A stretch of 64,000 nucleotides of DNA from an uncultured Clostridia bacterium (GTDB lineage: Bacteria > Bacillota > Clostridia > Lachnospirales > Anaerotignaceae), in contig CALWSR010000010.1 in the NCBI GenBank assembly GCA_944384265.1, positions 1 through 64,000 on the forward strand. Direction: 5' to 3'. Under the pieces are notes generated by a model. The model was not told the DNA's origin. It made no database searches and worked only from the letters and a program-made list of their open reading frames with translations. How positions within the stretch are numbered: position 1 is the first letter of the stretch; every line of letters starts with the position of its first letter. Position numbers and translations under genes: made by a program. Shown here piece by piece: positions 62,770-64,000 of this stretch.

Positions 62770-63588
62770 TTATTCAATAGATAATAATGTTACAACAACC
62801 AATTCCGGCCTGTTATGAATACGAAAAGGAAATGTACTGTTTCCTAAACCTCTGCTGATGACCATGGAAGTATTCTTTTGAGTATGCATACCGCTTGTAT
62901 ATTTTGGAAAAAATCCCTGATGAGGAGCAAATATGCCTCCTACAAAAGGAATGCGAATTTGTCCCCCATGAGCATGGCCTGTAAATACAATATCAATAGG
63001 ATTTTCTGCATAATCACAAAGTAGTTCCGGTCTGTGAGAAAGCAATATTTGAAATTGTGATTGCTGCTCTTGGCTTAAATCAGAAAGTATTTGTTTATAT
63101 TGAGGATTTACTGATTTATCCTTCAATCCTAATATGGAAATATATTCGGAGTCTTTTGTTATTTTTTGTTTTTCATTTTCCAATACAAAAACACCATGCT
63201 CTTTTAAAAAGGAAATCCATATATCATATGCTCCCGACTGGTGTTCATGATTTCCGGAAACATAATAAACAGGAGCAAGCTTTACAACATTGGCAATGAA
63301 CTGTATTGCTGATTTAATATTGGTTCGATTTCTATCCAGCAAATCTCCTGTAATGACAATACAGTCCGGTTTTTGCTTTTCAATAGCAGACAATATTTTT
63401 TTATGCTCTGCTCCAAATTCTTTATTTTGTAAATCAGAAATCTGCAAAATTTTATAACCAGAAAATATCTTAGGCAATTTTTTGCTGTAATAATGATATT
63501 TTGTAATCATCAATCCGTTGTCCTGCCAATATAAAAAAGCCGCCAATGCTGCAATGCCAGATAAAGCTTTTTTCCATGTTAATTTCAT
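62770..63588 (-). CDS. Membrane-anchored metallophosphoesterase (YkuE-like)
   Basis: A 272-residue protein; start at 63588 with GGGTGGTG upstream. One N-terminal TM or signal anchor (about 7-21). Calcineurin-like motifs: ISDLQNKEFG (position 54 is Gln where DxH has His), GDLLDRN, YYVSGNHEHQ, LLSHRPEL and FTGHAHGGQIR. Two-metal site likely kept apart from that change. YkuE-like members hydrolyse lipid-linked or nucleotide phosphates at the membrane. It is followed on the same strand by the cyclophilin gene. Confidence 0.87.
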   Translation of the reverse strand: MKLTWKKALSGIAALAAFLYWQDNGLMITKYHYYSKKLPKIFSGYKILQISDLQNKEFGAEHKKILSAIEKQKPDCIVITGDLLDRNRTNIKSAIQFIANVVKLAPVYYVSGNHEHQSGAYDIWISFLKEHGVFVLENEKQKITKDSEYISILGLKDKSVNPQYKQILSDLSQEQQSQFQILLSHRPELLCDYAENPIDIVFTGHAHGGQIRIPFVGGIFAPHQGFFPKYTSGMHTQKNTSMVISRGLGNSTFPFRIHNRPELVVVTLLSIE

Positions 63589-63604
63589 ATTTTTGCACCA
63601 CCCA

Positions 63605-64000
63605 TCAAATTCTTTGCCGTACTGCCTCATACAATAGTACGCCTGCCGCAACAGAAGCATTTAAAGATTCTGCTTGCCCTATCATAGGCAGCTTTACAAG
63701 CTGAGTACATTTTTTACTTATTTGTTGAGAAATTCCCCTGCCTTCATTGCCTATCAATATAGCACAGCCCTTTTTCAAATTAACTGTATAAGGATATTCC
63801 TTTGCATCCAAATGGGCAGCCAAAACAGCAATTTGATTTTGCTTCATTTGTTCAATACATTCACTCAAATCAACATTTTGCATAATGGGCAAATGAAATA
63901 TAGAACCCATGGTAGAACGCAATACCTTAGAATTATATAAATCCACACAGCCCTTTGAAAGAAAAATACCATTGACTCCACAAGCGTCTGCGGTTCTTAT
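63605..64000 (-). CDS. TrmH/SpoU-family RNA 2'-O-methyltransferase, N-terminal part outside window
   Basis: The frame runs unbroken to the right edge; about 131 C-terminal residues are seen. SpoU motifs in order: IRTADACGVNGIFLS at the edge (motif 1), AILIGNEGRGIS (motif 2) and LPMIGQAESLNASVAAGVLLYEA (motif 3, knotted SAM site; parts cited: LPMIGQAESLNAS). It methylates ribose in rRNA or tRNA. The start lies beyond 64000. It is 16 bases upstream of the phosphoesterase gene and probably cotranscribed. Confidence 0.92.
   Translation of the reverse strand: MRTADACGVNGIFLSKGCVDLYNSKVLRSTMGSIFHLPIMQNVDLSECIEQMKQNQIAVLAAHLDAKEYPYTVNLKKGCAILIGNEGRGISQQISKKCTQLVKLPMIGQAESLNASVAAGVLLYEAVRQRI

Noticed and set aside
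1-64000. CRISPR array, prophage or toxin-antitoxin module
   Set aside because: No regularly spaced repeats, no phage structural genes and no small paired toxin-antitoxin frames were found on reading through the window.

Overview
The window is from a low-GC, strictly anaerobic, spore-former-like member of the Clostridia (Lachnospiraceae-type gene content). This rests on AT-rich codon use with AGGAGG ribosome sites and TTG starts, a leucine T-box leader, desulfoferrodoxin plus reverse rubrerythrin for oxygen defence, FeoA-FeoA-FeoB iron uptake, SLH and GerMN domain proteins, and a type 1B (PyrD/PyrK) dihydroorotate dehydrogenase. The species cannot be fixed from the sequence. Apart from a decayed IS200/IS605 transposase at the left edge and a decayed LysR regulator near 40 kb, it looks like ordinary chromosome, with no phage, CRISPR array or rRNA.

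Layout. 0-5 kb: IS relic, SLH-polysaccharide deacetylase, small amidase, EF-G-like GTPase. 5-9 kb: thioredoxin-reductase-like flavoprotein without the usual NADPH motif, PhoB/PhoR-type two-component pair, superoxide reductase. 9-18.6 kb: D,D-carboxypeptidase, then a run comEA, response regulator, histidine kinase, GerMN protein, comEC, holA, followed by a convergent exonuclease. 18.7-27 kb: small acidic protein, carbonic anhydrase, then a three-gene cluster of a 1,623-residue HD / NadD-like / GNAT-like / phosphoribosyltransferase protein, a lactate-dehydrogenase-like protein and a flavodoxin-fold protein. 27-31 kb: lone cbiL/cobI-type methyltransferase, osmoprotectant ABC transporter, MATE exporter. 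31-34 kb: DUF1538 membrane protein with two P-II-like proteins. 34-40 kb: DUF1836, hemolysin III family, T-box-leuS, YeiH-type exporter with a broken divergent LysR gene. 40-43 kb: feo operon ending in a 46-residue Cys-rich protein. 44-53 kb: CAP-domain protein, HD hydrolase, purMND, M16C peptidase, reverse rubrerythrin. 53-59 kb: pyrBCFKDE operon on the minus strand. 59-64 kb: small basic ORF, MORN lipoprotein, GNAT, tRNA-Leu(CAA), cyclophilin, phosphoesterase, edge-truncated SpoU methyltransferase.

The most striking signal is upstream of pyrB. A 19-codon leader ORF with its own Shine-Dalgarno runs through a hairpin and a U-rich tract, and its stop codon overlaps the 5' arm of an intrinsic terminator. 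This is the layout of the UTP-sensing pyrBI attenuator of enterobacteria, in a Firmicute where PyrR-RNA control would be the usual expectation. Other points of interest are the HD-NadD-PRTase cluster as a possible pyridine-nucleotide salvage or repair system, the DUF1538-P-II locus, a candidate pyridine-nucleotide-independent thioredoxin reductase, and an RR-HK-GerMN triplet resembling actinobacterial MtrAB-LpqB set inside the competence genes.
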